Origin: Romboutsia ilealis | GTDB lineage: Bacteria; Bacillota; Clostridia; Peptostreptococcales; Peptostreptococcaceae | DNA length: 59,008 nucleotides | Direction of reading: 5' to 3' | Assembly (NCBI RefSeq): GCF_900015215.1 | Contig: NZ_LN555523.1 | Span: forward strand, 2,383,682 to 2,442,689 | Shown: positions 12,385 to 21,983 of the stretch, piece after piece | Layout: every line of letters starts with the position of its first letter | How positions within the stretch are numbered: position 1 is the stretch's first letter | The notes under the pieces: model-generated | Seen by the model: only the letters and a program-made list of their open reading frames with translations | Told to the model about the DNA's origin: nothing | Databases searched by the model: none | Translations under genes and position numbers: made by a program

Positions 12385-13350
12385 TAATTCTTGATTACGA
12401 GCTATATCTTTATGTGAGCGTATTTCTCCTATAGAATCCGCATTTTTTATCGCATTTATTATACTTTTTTCTACAACCTCTGTAGCTAAAGATCCTAAAA
12501 GCGTAATATCTGTTTCAACTTCTCCCGTAGCCATAGTAAATATAGTATCTCCATCATGAGGGGTATGTATAGGGAATATAGCTTTTGCATAACCATTATG
12601 TGCCATTTGAGATATTTTTTTACACTCAGCTTTATTTAATTTAGCATTAGTAGCTACAATACCTATAGTAGTGTTATCTATACTAAATCCACCTTTATTG
12701 ACTCCATTTTTCATCAATTCATAGCTGTTTAGCATGTTTTTCTTCTCATTATCCATAGTTCCTGCTATAACTTTCCCATTTTCATATACATCTCCAAAAG
12801 CATTTACTGCAACTAAAGCAGATACAACTAATCCGTTAGGAAGTTTAATTGAATGACTACCTATTCCACCCTTCATTGCATATTCTATACCTTTAATTTT
12901 ACCAACTGTAGCTCCGCAACCCGCTCCAAAATTCCCTTGGTTTAACTTTGTATCACTTGCTACCTCACAAGCTCTATATCCCATCTCTATATTAGGTCTA
13001 GACTTCGGATTTCCAACTCCTAAATCAAACAGTACTGCACCTACGACTATAGGAACCTTAGTAACACCTACATCAAAACCTATATTCTGTTCTTCTAAAT
13101 ATCTACTTACACCACATGTAGACTCTAATCCAAAAGCTGAACCACCAGATAAAACAACTGCATGTACTTTTTGAATCATATTTATAGGATTTAATAAATC
13201 TGTTTCTCGTGTACCCGGACCTCCACCTCTAACATCAACACCACAAACAGCACCTTTTTCACATATAACAACTGTGCATCCAGTTAATCCTTCTTTATCT
13301 TCAACTTGCCCTACTTTTAATCCCTTAACATCTAGTATATTATTATACAT
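12373..13350 (-). CDS. P1 family (S58/DmpA-like) aminopeptidase
   Basis: Member of the self-processing DmpA/NylC peptidase superfamily; substrates are unknown, typically small or beta-peptides. 325 residues, family length. Visible motifs are VDVRGGGPGTRETDLL (38-53), LSGGSAFGLE (67-76) and GNFGAGCGATVGK (139-151). NTTIGIVATNA (226-236) is also present; there the family normally cleaves itself before a Thr or Ser that becomes the nucleophile, here Asn226-Thr227 by inference. Its start overlaps the end of birA by 8 nt, so the two are translationally coupled, though no functional link to biotin is evident. Confidence 0.85.
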   Translation of the reverse strand: MYNNILDVKGLKVGQVEDKEGLTGCTVVICEKGAVCGVDVRGGGPGTRETDLLNPINMIQKVHAVVLSGGSAFGLESTCGVSRYLEEQNIGFDVGVTKVPIVVGAVLFDLGVGNPKSRPNIEMGYRACEVASDTKLNQGNFGAGCGATVGKIKGIEYAMKGGIGSHSIKLPNGLVVSALVAVNAFGDVYENGKVIAGTMDNEKKNMLNSYELMKNGVNKGGFSIDNTTIGIVATNAKLNKAECKKISQMAHNGYAKAIFPIHTPHDGDTIFTMATGEVETDITLLGSLATEVVEKSIINAIKNADSIGEIRSHKDIARNQELLTM

Positions 13351-14320
13351 ATCCTTTAACTCCTCTTATAGATACCTCTCCTGAAATAATTTCTTTTATA
13401 ATACTATCTTTTGTTTGTACTACTAAATTACCCTCTTGATTTATATCTAAACATCTAATCAACTCTTTTTCTTCACCTTTAATCAAGTACACATCTTTAC
13501 CTATAATAGCAGAGTAATTTCTACATATATTTAAAATTTCTTCTTTAGAATCTTCATTTATATATTTTATATATAGTTTCTCGAACTCTTCTAATATATT
13601 CCTAACTATATCAACTCTAGATATTTTATGACCTTCTTTATATAATGAAGTCGCAATTTCAGATATTTCCTGGGAAAACTCCATAGTTTTAACATTTATG
13701 CCTATTCCTAAGATAATATAATTTATTCTCTCGATTTCTGCTGATAGTTCAGTAAGAATACCTGCAATCTTCTTATTATTTATTATTATATCATTTGGCC
13801 ACTTTATAGTTGTTTCTATCCCTAAATTATTTAAAGCTTTAGCTATACTAGCCCCAGCTATTAAAGTTATAAAAGGTGCTTTTTGTGGTACTATCTTTGG
13901 TTTTAATATAATACTCATCCAAATACCTTCTTTAGATTTAGAATACCACTGCCTACCTATTCTTCCTTTTCCTTTTGTTTGCTCTTCACTAATAATCACA
14001 GTTCCTTCTAGTTCCTGCAAAGCTACTTTTTTAGCATAATCATTAGTAGAATCTATAGTCTCAAAATGAACTATTTTTCTCCCCATAACCTTAGTTTCTA
14101 GTCTATGAGAAATACTTTGATATGTTAGTAAATCCTTTGAGTCTTCTATTAATTTATATCCCTTTCTATTTACAAATTCAATATTGTATCCTTCTTCTTT
14201 TAAAGCATTCATGTGTTTCCATATTGAAGATCTAGATATCCCTAACTTTTTAGCTAGTTCTTGTTCTGAAATAAAATCATCTTTACTATTTAGTATATCT
14301 TTTATTATTTTCTCTCTCAT
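13343..14320 (-). CDS. birA: bifunctional biotin-protein ligase / biotin repressor BirA
   Basis: Activates biotin to biotinyl-AMP and attaches it to carrier proteins; with its helix-turn-helix it can also repress biotin genes. 325 residues. The HTH (about residues 17-40, ELAKKLGISRSSIWKHM) is followed by the catalytic domain with GKGRIGRQW (117-125) and KWPNDI, and a small C-terminal SH3-like domain. Start ATG at 14320 follows GGGGTGG. No biotin synthesis genes are in this window. Overlaps the P1 peptidase by 8 nt. Confidence 0.94.
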   Translation of the reverse strand: MREKIIKDILNSKDDFISEQELAKKLGISRSSIWKHMNALKEEGYNIEFVNRKGYKLIEDSKDLLTYQSISHRLETKVMGRKIVHFETIDSTNDYAKKVALQELEGTVIISEEQTKGKGRIGRQWYSKSKEGIWMSIILKPKIVPQKAPFITLIAGASIAKALNNLGIETTIKWPNDIIINNKKIAGILTELSAEIERINYIILGIGINVKTMEFSQEISEIATSLYKEGHKISRVDIVRNILEEFEKLYIKYINEDSKEEILNICRNYSAIIGKDVYLIKGEEKELIRCLDINQEGNLVVQTKDSIIKEIISGEVSIRGVKGYV

Positions 14321-14435
14321 ATTCCACCCCTATTCAACTTTACTAATTATTATAATAAGTAATTATATATTAGGTTTATTAAAGTTAATACATAGTCTTT
14401 AATTCACATACCTAAACATAAAAAACTCTATATTT

Positions 14436-14460
14436 ATATAATATCCTTAATCGTAAAAAA
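14436..14460. repeat. solo end of the 93-bp inverted-repeat element
   Basis: ATATAATATCCTTAATCGTAAAAAA matches the right end of the 93-bp units in repeat copies 1 and 2 (one substitution, T for G in AAGCG). The left half is not recognisable. As with full copies, it touches the T-run of a minus-strand terminator, here that of ftsH. Confidence 0.6.
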
Positions 14461-14480
14461 GAGCCTTTAAAGGCTCTTTT
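14457..14480 (-). terminator. ftsH terminator
   Basis: Inverted repeat aaaagagcc / ggctctttt one base after the ftsH stop; T-run on the minus strand. Confidence 0.85.
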
Positions 14481-16460
14481 CTATTGTTGATTTTCATCTT
14501 TATCTATTTTTTCTTGAGAAGATTTATCTATTTCACCTAAATCTATATCTGATTGTAACGATCTAGATAAAGTTTCTTTCTTTTCAACTACTTCACTAGC
14601 ATTTACTTTATCATCTTTTTTAGTATTTAAAACATCTAATGACAATTCTTTGTTAAACGCTTTTAAGAATTGATCTGCATCTAATGTTTCATATACTAAT
14701 AATGCTTTAGCCACATATTCTAATCTATCCATATTATCTTGTAGAATCTTTTTAGTTTGCTTGTAAGATTCATCAACTATTCTTCCTATTTCCTTATCTA
14801 TTTCATAAGCTACTTCTTCAGAATAATTCTGCTTACTTGCAAAGCTATTTCCTAAGAATACTTCATCATCTGAATCTCCAAATGTCATAGGTCCTAATTT
14901 AGTACTCATACCATATTTAGTAACCATATTTCTAGCAGTTGCTGAAACTCTTTCTAAGTCATTTGATGCTCCTGTAGATATATCATCTAAAGTCAATTCC
15001 TCAGCTACTCTACCACCAAGTAATACAACTATATTTTCTTTCATTTCATTTTTAGTTGCATAGAATTTATCTTCAACAGGAAGTTGCATAGTAAATCCTC
15101 CAGCTCTTCCTCTTGGAACTATTGTAACTTGGTGTACTGGACTTACATGAGGTAATACATGTGCACAAACTGCATGCCCTGCTTCATGGTAAGCCGTAAG
15201 TTTTCTTTCTGGTTCACTTATAACCCTAGATTTTTTAGCTACACCTGCTATAACTTTTGTTATAGCTTCTTCTATAGTTTCCATATGAATTTTCTTTTCT
15301 CTTTTTCTAGCAGTAAGTATTGCTGCTTCATTCATTAAGTTTTCTATATCAGCCGGAGTAAATCCAGGTGTTCTTCTTGCTAATACTTCTATCTTTACAT
15401 CATCTGCTAAAGGCTTATTCTTAGAATGCACTTTAAATATTGCTTCTCTACCTTTTACGTCTGGTGCCCCTACAACGATTTGTCTATCAAATCTTCCTGG
15501 TCTAAGTAAGGCTGGATCTAATATATCAGGTCTGTTTGTAGCAGCCATTATTATTATACCTTGATTTACACCAAAACCATCCATCTCAACTAGTAACTGA
15601 TTCAGAGTTTGTTCTCTTTCATCATGTCCTCCGCCAAGACCTGCACCTCTTTTTCTACCAACAGCATCTATTTCATCTATGAATATTATTGCTGGTGCAT
15701 TTTTCTTAGCTTGATCAAATAAATCTCTAACTCTAGATGCACCAACTCCAACAAACATTTCAACGAAATCAGAACCACTTATACTAAAGAACGGTACTCC
15801 TGCTTCTCCAGCTACAGCCCTTGATAAGTAAGTTTTACCTGTTCCAGGAGGTCCTACCATAAGTATACCTTTTGGTATTCTAGCTCCTAGTTCTATATAT
15901 TTTTTAGGATTCTTTAAGAAATCAACAACTTCTTGTAAGTCCTCTTTCTCTTCATTTAATCCTGCAACTTCCTTAAATGTTACTCTTGTTTTTTCATCAT
16001 CCTTATGAACCTTAGCTTTTGACTTACCAAAGTTCATAACTCTTCCGCCTCCACCTTGAGACTGATTCATAAATACAAACCATAGTATTACCATAAAGAA
16101 TATTAACAATAAAGTAGGTAATAACTCTATAAACCAAGGTGTAGATGGCTTAGCTTCTCCACCAACTACAATTTTACCTTCTTTAACTTGATCTAGTACC
16201 TCTTTTGAAAGAGTATCTCCTATTACCTCCTCAGGTACATAAGATCTAAATTTAGTATTTGAATCTTTTATAGTACCTTCTACTGCTGTATCACTTATAA
16301 AGTATAGACGAGATATATTTTCATTTGTTAACTCTCTGTATACTTTTGAAAATTCTAAAGTTTTCACTTCCTGTGCAGGTGTTCCTGAAAACTGAACTAT
16401 TCCTACGATTATTATAAAAATTACTAGGTAGAAACCTATTCCTTTGAAAAATTTATTCAA
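14481..16460 (-). CDS. ftsH: ATP-dependent zinc metalloprotease FtsH
   Basis: Membrane-anchored AAA+ protease that degrades membrane and regulatory proteins. Two membrane segments (near the N terminus and about 108-130) flank an extracytoplasmic loop. The AAA module follows, with GPPGTGKT (about 203-210), [11 protein letters not shown] and the arginine-finger region RPGRFDRQ, and then the HEAGH zinc site (about 425-429). I place the start at TTG 16460. An upstream ATG at 16478 opens the frame, but AAAGGAGGG lies after that ATG and 7 nt before the TTG. This gives 659 residues. The acidic C-terminal tail is variable in the family. Downstream of tilS by about 30 bp; no hpt gene lies between them. 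Confidence 0.95.
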   Translation of the reverse strand: MNKFFKGIGFYLVIFIIIVGIVQFSGTPAQEVKTLEFSKVYRELTNENISRLYFISDTAVEGTIKDSNTKFRSYVPEEVIGDTLSKEVLDQVKEGKIVVGGEAKPSTPWFIELLPTLLLIFFMVILWFVFMNQSQGGGGRVMNFGKSKAKVHKDDEKTRVTFKEVAGLNEEKEDLQEVVDFLKNPKKYIELGARIPKGILMVGPPGTGKTYLSRAVAGEAGVPFFSISGSDFVEMFVGVGASRVRDLFDQAKKNAPAIIFIDEIDAVGRKRGAGLGGGHDEREQTLNQLLVEMDGFGVNQGIIIMAATNRPDILDPALLRPGRFDRQIVVGAPDVKGREAIFKVHSKNKPLADDVKIEVLARRTPGFTPADIENLMNEAAILTARKREKKIHMETIEEAITKVIAGVAKKSRVISEPERKLTAYHEAGHAVCAHVLPHVSPVHQVTIVPRGRAGGFTMQLPVEDKFYATKNEMKENIVVLLGGRVAEELTLDDISTGASNDLERVSATARNMVTKYGMSTKLGPMTFGDSDDEVFLGNSFASKQNYSEEVAYEIDKEIGRIVDESYKQTKKILQDNMDRLEYVAKALLVYETLDADQFLKAFNKELSLDVLNTKKDDKVNASEVVEKKETLSRSLQSDIDLGEIDKSSQEKIDKDENQQ

Positions 16461-16492
16461 AAGAAGCCCTCCTTTCATACGTTGTTTTTATT

Positions 16493-17878
16493 CTATAGTT
16501 TCTTAAAGGTAACCTTTAAGACTTCTTTTGTTTTTTCATCTATTTTATAATTTTCACTAGACTTATACTGACCAACTTGTAATATACCTTGTTCATCAGA
16601 TATTATAGGTACTTTACATCTTTCTTCTCTTGCTATTTTCAAGTCTATAAATAGATCTTTAATTTTTTTAGAACCTCCAGCAAGTTTTATTTTATCACCT
16701 TGCTGTCTACTACGTACTACCATACCTCCTTTTATTTTGTTTAAATCAAACCCTCTAGACATTTTATCTACTTTTCCACTTTTATATCTATCTATAGTCA
16801 TTGTTTGGGTTTCAATTATAGTGTTTACTTCTTTTATCTTAACAAATCCATTACTAGGTATATTATATAAGAAATCTATATCTTCAATGACTATTTCTGT
16901 AGTAGTTAATGTTATACAATCTTGCTTTCTATATACAAATACACCTCTTGGAAGGGTTAACATCTTATTTATTTTAGATTCACTTTCAAACCCTATTATA
17001 TCTTCTATGTGTTTTTGCTCTATAAAATTCGTATCACCTAAAATAGATTTTATTCCTTCTCTTAAAATCCTTACTTTTATTGCATTATGTAACTTACTAA
17101 AATCATTTATTTTTATGTCTACTGTATCAGAAGTAACTTTACATATATTTTTAAACTCAGATTTAGCTTCAGATTCAATATAGTCACTATCACTTCTTAA
17201 ATTATTACTCATCCTTACTATAGATTCTATTAAATTAGTATTAAAATTATCTTTCATATATGGTATTAATTCTAATCTAATTTTATTTCTAGTGTAAATA
17301 TTTTCTAAATTACTTTCGTCTATTCTAGGATTTAAATTATGTACTTCACAATATTCTTCTATATCTTTTCTTTCTATATCTAGAAGTGGTCTAATTACAC
17401 CATTTTCTCTAGCATATTCTATCCCTCTAAGACCTTGAAGTCCTGTTCCCCTCATAATTCTCATTAAAATAGTTTCTGCTTGATCGTTTAAATTATGTCC
17501 AACTGCTATTTTGTTTGATTTCGTTTTTTGTTTTATTTCATCAAACATTTCATATCTAAGTTTTCTTGCCCCTTCTTCTATTGATAAATTATTATCTTCA
17601 CAATATTTAGGAACATCTATAGACTTTAAAAAATAAGTTATTCCCATTTTGTCGCATATATCTGAAACGTATAAGGCATCTTTTTGTGCTTCTATTCCCC
17701 TTATTTGATGATTCAAATGGGCTGCATATAATTCTATGTCTAGTTTATCCTTAAGTCTACTTAATATGTGCAATAGACAAACAGAATCTGGTCCTCCAGA
17801 TATTCCTATAACAATTTTGTCCCCTGATTCTATTAAGTTATGTTTATTTATAGTACTTAGCACTTTTTCAAAAACCAT
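16493..17878 (-). CDS. tilS: tRNA(Ile)-lysidine synthase TilS
   Basis: Adds lysine to C34 of the CAU-anticodon tRNA-Ile2 so that it reads AUA; the likely substrate tRNA is at 468-544. 461 residues. PP-loop SGGPDS (27-32) in the N-terminal ATP-pyrophosphatase domain, HNLNDQAET (about 125-133), then the TilS substrate-binding and C-terminal domains ending in the SKKIKDLFIDLKI segment. Start ATG at 17878 has AGAGGT upstream. It is followed by ftsH, as in Bacillus, but hpt, usual between them, is absent here. Confidence 0.95.
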   Translation of the reverse strand: MVFEKVLSTINKHNLIESGDKIVIGISGGPDSVCLLHILSRLKDKLDIELYAAHLNHQIRGIEAQKDALYVSDICDKMGITYFLKSIDVPKYCEDNNLSIEEGARKLRYEMFDEIKQKTKSNKIAVGHNLNDQAETILMRIMRGTGLQGLRGIEYARENGVIRPLLDIERKDIEEYCEVHNLNPRIDESNLENIYTRNKIRLELIPYMKDNFNTNLIESIVRMSNNLRSDSDYIESEAKSEFKNICKVTSDTVDIKINDFSKLHNAIKVRILREGIKSILGDTNFIEQKHIEDIIGFESESKINKMLTLPRGVFVYRKQDCITLTTTEIVIEDIDFLYNIPSNGFVKIKEVNTIIETQTMTIDRYKSGKVDKMSRGFDLNKIKGGMVVRSRQQGDKIKLAGGSKKIKDLFIDLKIAREERCKVPIISDEQGILQVGQYKSSENYKIDEKTKEVLKVTFKKL

Positions 17879-18010
17879 ATTTATACCTCTTACATTTAGT
17901 TTTTTTATAACTCGTATCTATAGTTTTCTATAAAAAAACTATAATCCCTTGTATAAATTTTTAAAATATATAAACTTTAATATACTTACTATAATACCAA
18001 ATAAATCAAA

Positions 18011-18037
18011 TAAAAGGTAGTATTTTAACTACCTTCT
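18011..18037 (-). terminator. terminator after the DUF1934 gene
   Basis: Inverted repeat aaggtagt / actacctt with a minus-strand T-rich tail, between the DUF1934 gene and tilS. Confidence 0.7.
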
Positions 18038-18062
18038 ATAAAATATATATTTATAATCCGTA

Positions 18063-18479
18063 TTATATATTATACTCTATTAACATATTTATTTCATTTT
18101 TTCCCTTAAATAAATCTAATATATTTATATTATATTCTATATTTAATTTTATATAATCTTTTTTACTTTTATCAACTATTAATTTAATAGTTTCTGTTTC
18201 TATCATAAATATTCCTTGGTTTGTTTTATATTTCGTAAGATGCTTATGCTTTTCTTTAAATACCATTAAAGAATTTACATTTCCAAACCTTTTTATAGAA
18301 ACTTCTTCATCAGAAATCTTTACTGTAGTTGTTATTTTTTGACCTTCTTCGCTTTCTTCATAGACTACATATATATCTTTATTCTTTTCAAATATTTTCC
18401 CTATAGTCTTTACTTCTATAGTATCTATCGTTCCTAATTCATCGTATTGTTTTGTAATTATCTTTAGTTTTGCCTCCAA
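18063..18479 (-). CDS. DUF1934 (YwiB-like) beta-barrel protein
   Basis: 138 residues, no signal peptide or membrane segment. The pattern of alternating hydrophobic beta strands and TTVKISDEEVSIKRFGN (about 51-67) fits the DUF1934/YwiB family, small calycin-like barrels of unknown function. Start is TTG at 18479 with AGAGGA about 8 nt upstream; no ATG alternative fits. Monocistronic, between the murI and its own terminators. Confidence 0.75.
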   Translation of the reverse strand: MEAKLKIITKQYDELGTIDTIEVKTIGKIFEKNKDIYVVYEESEEGQKITTTVKISDEEVSIKRFGNVNSLMVFKEKHKHLTKYKTNQGIFMIETETIKLIVDKSKKDYIKLNIEYNINILDLFKGKNEINMLIEYNI

Positions 18480-18499
18480 AATAAATCCTCTCCTAAAAC

Positions 18500-18537
18500 A
18501 AGTATAAACTTTAAGCTATTGCTTAAAGTTTATACTT
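18500..18537 (-). terminator. murI terminator, 17-bp perfect stem
   Basis: Arms 18500-18516 and 18521-18537 pair without mismatch around TATT; TTGTTTT follows on the minus strand. It ends 4 bp after the murI stop. Confidence 0.85.
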
Positions 18538-18541
18538 ATAA

Positions 18542-19351
18542 TTAATACTGTTGTATTTCTACATTTTTTATATCATCTATTTCCTTCTTTAAAAATTCTT
18601 CTGCAATAGCAGCAAATTTTTCTGGTATGTCTGATACATAATACTCATACTTAGGTACTTCTTCAACATCATCCCTAAGCATATTATTATCTTCTAGTAT
18701 TTGCTTTAAATCTTTTGCAGTTTCTTTTGCAGGATTTACTAACTTAACTTTTTCTCCAACAATTTCTCCGATTGTTCTCTTCAGTAATGGATAATGTGTA
18801 CATCCTAATACTAAAGAATCTATACCTTTATCCATTAATTCCTCTAAATACCTTTTCGCAGTTAATGATGCTATGTCAGTGTTCGCCCATCCTTCTTCTA
18901 CTATAGGAACAAATAAAGGACATGCTTTATCTATTATTTTTATATCAGGATCTATTTTAGCAATTTCTATATTATATGCTTTAGATCTTATAGTTCCATC
19001 AGTTCCTATAATTCCAACAATTTTATTATTAGTAGTATATGCCGCAGTTCTTGCACCCGCTTCTATGACTCCAATTATAGGCAAATCATACTTTTCATTT
19101 GCTTCTTTTAATGCCCTTGCTGTAGCTGTATTACAAGCTATTACTATAGCTTTTACATTTTTTGAAATTAAAAAATCTATAGCTTGAAAAGTATATTTCA
19201 TTATTGTTTCCTTAGATCTAGGACCATAAGGAACTCTAGCCGTATCTCCAAAATAAACTATATTTTCACTTGGTGTGATTTTCATTATTTCTCTTAATAC
19301 TGTAAGACCTCCTAGTCCCGAATCAAACACACCTATAGGCCTATTATTCAT
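18542..19351 (-). CDS. murI: glutamate racemase
   Basis: Makes D-glutamate for peptidoglycan by two-base racemisation with paired cysteines. About 269 residues. DSGLGGLTV near the N terminus; catalytic cysteines Cys73 in ACNTATA and Cys184 in LGCTHYPLL are both present. I choose ATG at 19351 (MNNRPIG); a GTG at 19360 is in frame but has no ribosome binding site of its own. Follows ddl by 14 bp, so the two supply D-Glu and D-Ala-D-Ala together. Confidence 0.95.
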   Translation of the reverse strand: MNNRPIGVFDSGLGGLTVLREIMKITPSENIVYFGDTARVPYGPRSKETIMKYTFQAIDFLISKNVKAIVIACNTATARALKEANEKYDLPIIGVIEAGARTAAYTTNNKIVGIIGTDGTIRSKAYNIEIAKIDPDIKIIDKACPLFVPIVEEGWANTDIASLTAKRYLEELMDKGIDSLVLGCTHYPLLKRTIGEIVGEKVKLVNPAKETAKDLKQILEDNNMLRDDVEEVPKYEYYVSDIPEKFAAIAEEFLKKEIDDIKNVEIQQY

Positions 19352-19365
19352 TTGTAACACCCACT

Positions 19366-20433
19366 TTACTTTTTAGAATCTAGTGCTAACCCTATAAGTC
19401 TGTCTATAAGTTTAGGATACTCTAAACCTGTAGCTTCCCACATTTTAGGATACATACTTATATTTGTAAATCCTGGTAATGTATTTATTTCATTTATAAA
19501 TATTTCACCTGAATCCTTATCTATAAAGAAATCTACTCTTGAAAGTCCTTTTCCATCGATTCCTTTGAATGCCTCTATTGCCATTCTTCTTATGTCTTCC
19601 ATATCTTCTGTTTTTATATTTGCTGGTATATCATAAGTTGAAGCACCATTTATATATTTATCTTCATAATCATAGAAATCTTTAGCTGGCTTTATTTCAC
19701 CTGCTATAGATGCTTTAACCTCTTCATTTCCGATAACAGCAACTTCTATTTCTCTAGCATTTATACCTTTTTCTAAAACTATTCTTGAATCATATTTTAA
19801 AGCTTCTTCTATACCAACTAGAAGCTCTTCTCTATTTGTAGCTTTAGATATACCTACACTTGAACCTAAATTAGCTGGTTTTACAAATATAGGGTAGTTT
19901 AATTTTTCCTCTATGTTATTTAATTCTTGATCTTTATTTGTATTAAATTCCCATCTATTTGTATATGTGTAATCTACTTGTGGTAATCCTATTTGTGAGA
20001 ATACCTTTTTACATATAAGTTTATCCATACCTACGCTAGATGCTAAAACCCCACATCCTACGTATGGTATTTGGCTTATTTCAAATAATCCTTGTATCGT
20101 ACCATCTTCTCCGTATGGACCATGTAACACTGGGAACAGTACATCTATCTTTTCTACTCTTCCGTCTTCAAATTTTAATCCAACTTCTTTATTTCCTGAA
20201 GGTATTAAATTTATCTCAACATTTTGATTAGCTAAATCAACCCAACTTCCATTTTTGATGTTTTCTTCATTTCCATCATAAAACATCCATCTTCCTTCTT
20301 TTGTTATTCCTATAGTAAAAACATTATATTTATCTCTATTAATATGCTTACAAATCGACGCTGCTGATAACAGTGAAACTTCATGTTCACCAGATTTTCC
20401 ACCAAATATTAAAGCCACATTTATTTTACTCAT
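19366..20433 (-). CDS. ddl: D-alanine--D-alanine ligase
   Basis: ATP-grasp enzyme joining two D-Ala for the peptidoglycan stem. Start ATG at 20433 (MSKINVALIFGGKSGEHEV) behind AAAGGTGAG gives 355 residues; the frame extends upstream without a plausible start. The omega-loop KDFYDYEDKY has the Tyr typical of D-Ala-D-Ala specificity, not the His of VanA-type D-lactate ligases. The C-terminal EINTLPGFT metal-binding motif is intact. First gene of ddl-murI. Confidence 0.95.
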   Translation of the reverse strand: MSKINVALIFGGKSGEHEVSLLSAASICKHINRDKYNVFTIGITKEGRWMFYDGNEENIKNGSWVDLANQNVEINLIPSGNKEVGLKFEDGRVEKIDVLFPVLHGPYGEDGTIQGLFEISQIPYVGCGVLASSVGMDKLICKKVFSQIGLPQVDYTYTNRWEFNTNKDQELNNIEEKLNYPIFVKPANLGSSVGISKATNREELLVGIEEALKYDSRIVLEKGINAREIEVAVIGNEEVKASIAGEIKPAKDFYDYEDKYINGASTYDIPANIKTEDMEDIRRMAIEAFKGIDGKGLSRVDFFIDKDSGEIFINEINTLPGFTNISMYPKMWEATGLEYPKLIDRLIGLALDSKK

Positions 20434-20518
20434 AATATGCTCACCTTTCTGCAAATATTTGTTAATATCAAATATTATATGCATTTTATTATCTAAATGA
20501 TTATTATAATTTATTTTA

Positions 20519-20552
20519 ACAAAAAAATAAAGGCGCAAACGCACCTTTATTA
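20519..20552 (-). terminator. terminator after the SleB-like gene
   Basis: Inverted repeat aataaaggcgc / gcacctttatt (one G-U pair on the minus strand), then a T-run. Confidence 0.8.
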
Positions 20553-20575
20553 ATATTTAAAATATACATTTTCAA

Positions 20576-21094
20576 CTATTTCGCAAATACGTGATTTCCT
20601 ATTCTCATATATGGATTTAGCGTCTTTATCCAATTGCATGTAGCTATATCAGGATTCCAAAAATAGATTGCTTTGTTAGTTGGATCATTACCATATAATG
20701 CCTCTTGTGCAGCAGTATATGCTGACTCTGTAGGTTGCATATTTATAGACCCATCTTTAACTACAGAAAATGCATTTTTCTGATATATAACATCCTTTAT
20801 AGTATTTGGGAACCTAGGGTCTTTTACCCTATTTATAACTACTGCAGCTACAGCAACTTGTCCTTTATAACTTTCACCTCGAGCTTCTCCTGCAACTAAC
20901 TTAGATAAAAGTAATAATTCTTCATTAGTAATATTTATTACTTCTCTTTTTTGTTGTTTAACAGTTTTAGATTGAACAGAAGATGCTTTTGTATTAGAAT
21001 TTGTATCTAATTCATTTGAATATATTAGACTTGTAGGAATAAGCACACAAGTTAAAACTATTATTAAAACTTTAAGCTTATAACACCTATCCAT
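20576..21094 (-). CDS. SleB-domain cell wall hydrolase
   Basis: Secreted peptidoglycan or cortex lytic transglycosylase-type enzyme. 172 residues from ATG 21094. A basic-hydrophobic signal or anchor (about 1-27), a Ser/Thr/Lys-rich linker, then the SleB (hydrolase_2) domain start LLLSKLVAGEARGES with Glu70 as catalytic candidate. There is no N-terminal peptidoglycan-binding domain, unlike true SleB. A GTG at 21106 is in frame but overlaps the AAGGAG site. Sits 16 bp after spoIIR and is probably expressed with it in the forespore. Confidence 0.85.
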   Translation of the reverse strand: MDRCYKLKVLIIVLTCVLIPTSLIYSNELDTNSNTKASSVQSKTVKQQKREVINITNEELLLLSKLVAGEARGESYKGQVAVAAVVINRVKDPRFPNTIKDVIYQKNAFSVVKDGSINMQPTESAYTAAQEALYGNDPTNKAIYFWNPDIATCNWIKTLNPYMRIGNHVFAK

Positions 21095-21110
21095 AAATTT
21101 TGTCACTCCT

Positions 21111-21779
21111 TTAGTTTTTTTCTTTAATTATATTTTGTATTATTTCGGCTATTTTAAATTTAATCTGAACTCTGTTCATTTGCTTACTCGTTTTTTGAGA
21201 TATTAACTCATACTCTTCCTCAGTTAATACCTCTCTTAATTTATCATCTGTATCTTTATCTATTATCCCTTTTTGTTCATCTACAAAGCATAAAGGAGGA
21301 AACATAACACACCACCAGTTTTTTCCTTTGCCTTCACCTATTATTATTCTCAATGCTTTATACTCACCTGCTGGAAGTATTACATTAGAATATTGTTTAG
21401 TAGGGAATTCACTATAGTCAATTCCTACTTGTATATCATAATTATATCCATTTTCTAAAATAATATTTTTACTTATTTTCTCAAGCTCAGCGTACTCTTT
21501 TTTTATTATTGATTCACTTTCTTCTATGCTCTCTGACTCTAATAATTTAGGTTGTAAATAATCTATAATAGCATCTCTTACTTTTAATTTTAAATTTTGA
21601 TCTTCATCTGAATCACTATTTGCTATCACATGGAATCTTATAAGTTTATCTTTATAATCTTCTGATGCAGTACTTATTTTTTTTACTTCTCCACTTATTG
21701 ATATTGTCATAACAGATATAATTGCAATTAAACTTAATATTAATATACTTAATCTTATTTTTATTTTATTAATCATCAT
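21111..21779 (-). CDS. spoIIR: stage II sporulation protein R
   Basis: Secreted signal made in the forespore that triggers SpoIIGA to process pro-sigma-E in the mother cell. 222 residues; one hydrophobic N-terminal segment (about 8-30) then the SpoIIR domain: LIRFHVIANSDSDEDQ, KLKVRDAI, and NWWCVMFPPLCF with the conserved cysteines. Start ATG at 21779 follows GAGGGGG. A sigma-F-type promoter is visible upstream (21809-21836), as expected. In operon with the SleB-like hydrolase. Confidence 0.95.
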   Translation of the reverse strand: MMINKIKIRLSILILSLIAIISVMTISISGEVKKISTASEDYKDKLIRFHVIANSDSDEDQNLKLKVRDAIIDYLQPKLLESESIEESESIIKKEYAELEKISKNIILENGYNYDIQVGIDYSEFPTKQYSNVILPAGEYKALRIIIGEGKGKNWWCVMFPPLCFVDEQKGIIDKDTDDKLREVLTEEEYELISQKTSKQMNRVQIKFKIAEIIQNIIKEKN

Positions 21780-21808
21780 TAAATCCCCCTCAAAATATTA
21801 CTATTTTG

Positions 21809-21836
21809 AGTATCTCCAATTTTAATTAATTTATAC
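21809..21836 (-). promoter_or_regulatory. sigma-F-type promoter of spoIIR
   Basis: Minus strand GTATA (21832-21836), 14-bp spacer, GGAGATACT (21809-21817). It matches the GYATA / GGnnAnAnT pattern of forespore sigma factors and lies about 30 nt before the start codon. Confidence 0.7.
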
Positions 21837-21926
21837 GAGTTTGACTAATAAAATTCTAATTTGGTTGGTACAAATATAACTAATCAAATTTTACGATAAA
21901 ATATTTTTATTAATTTATTATTTTTA

Positions 21927-21980
21927 ATAAAAAAACCATTGGGTAAATTTAGCTATCTTAAATTAATCCAATGATTTTTC
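21927..21980 (-). terminator. GntR-gene terminator
   Basis: Inverted repeat aaccattgg / ccaatgatt with further AT pairing inside, and a T-run on the minus strand. Confidence 0.75.
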
Positions 21981-21983
21981 TAT

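Noticed and set aside
14333..14388. Inverted repeat TTCAACTTTA / TAAAGTTAATA before birA as a BirA operator
   Set aside because: The arms are about 47 bp apart and do not fit the known biotin operator; likely chance in AT-rich DNA.
19366..20433. D-Ala-D-Ala ligase as a Van-type resistance ligase
   Set aside because: The omega loop has the FYDY...KY pattern of ordinary Ddl, and no vanH or vanX genes are nearby.
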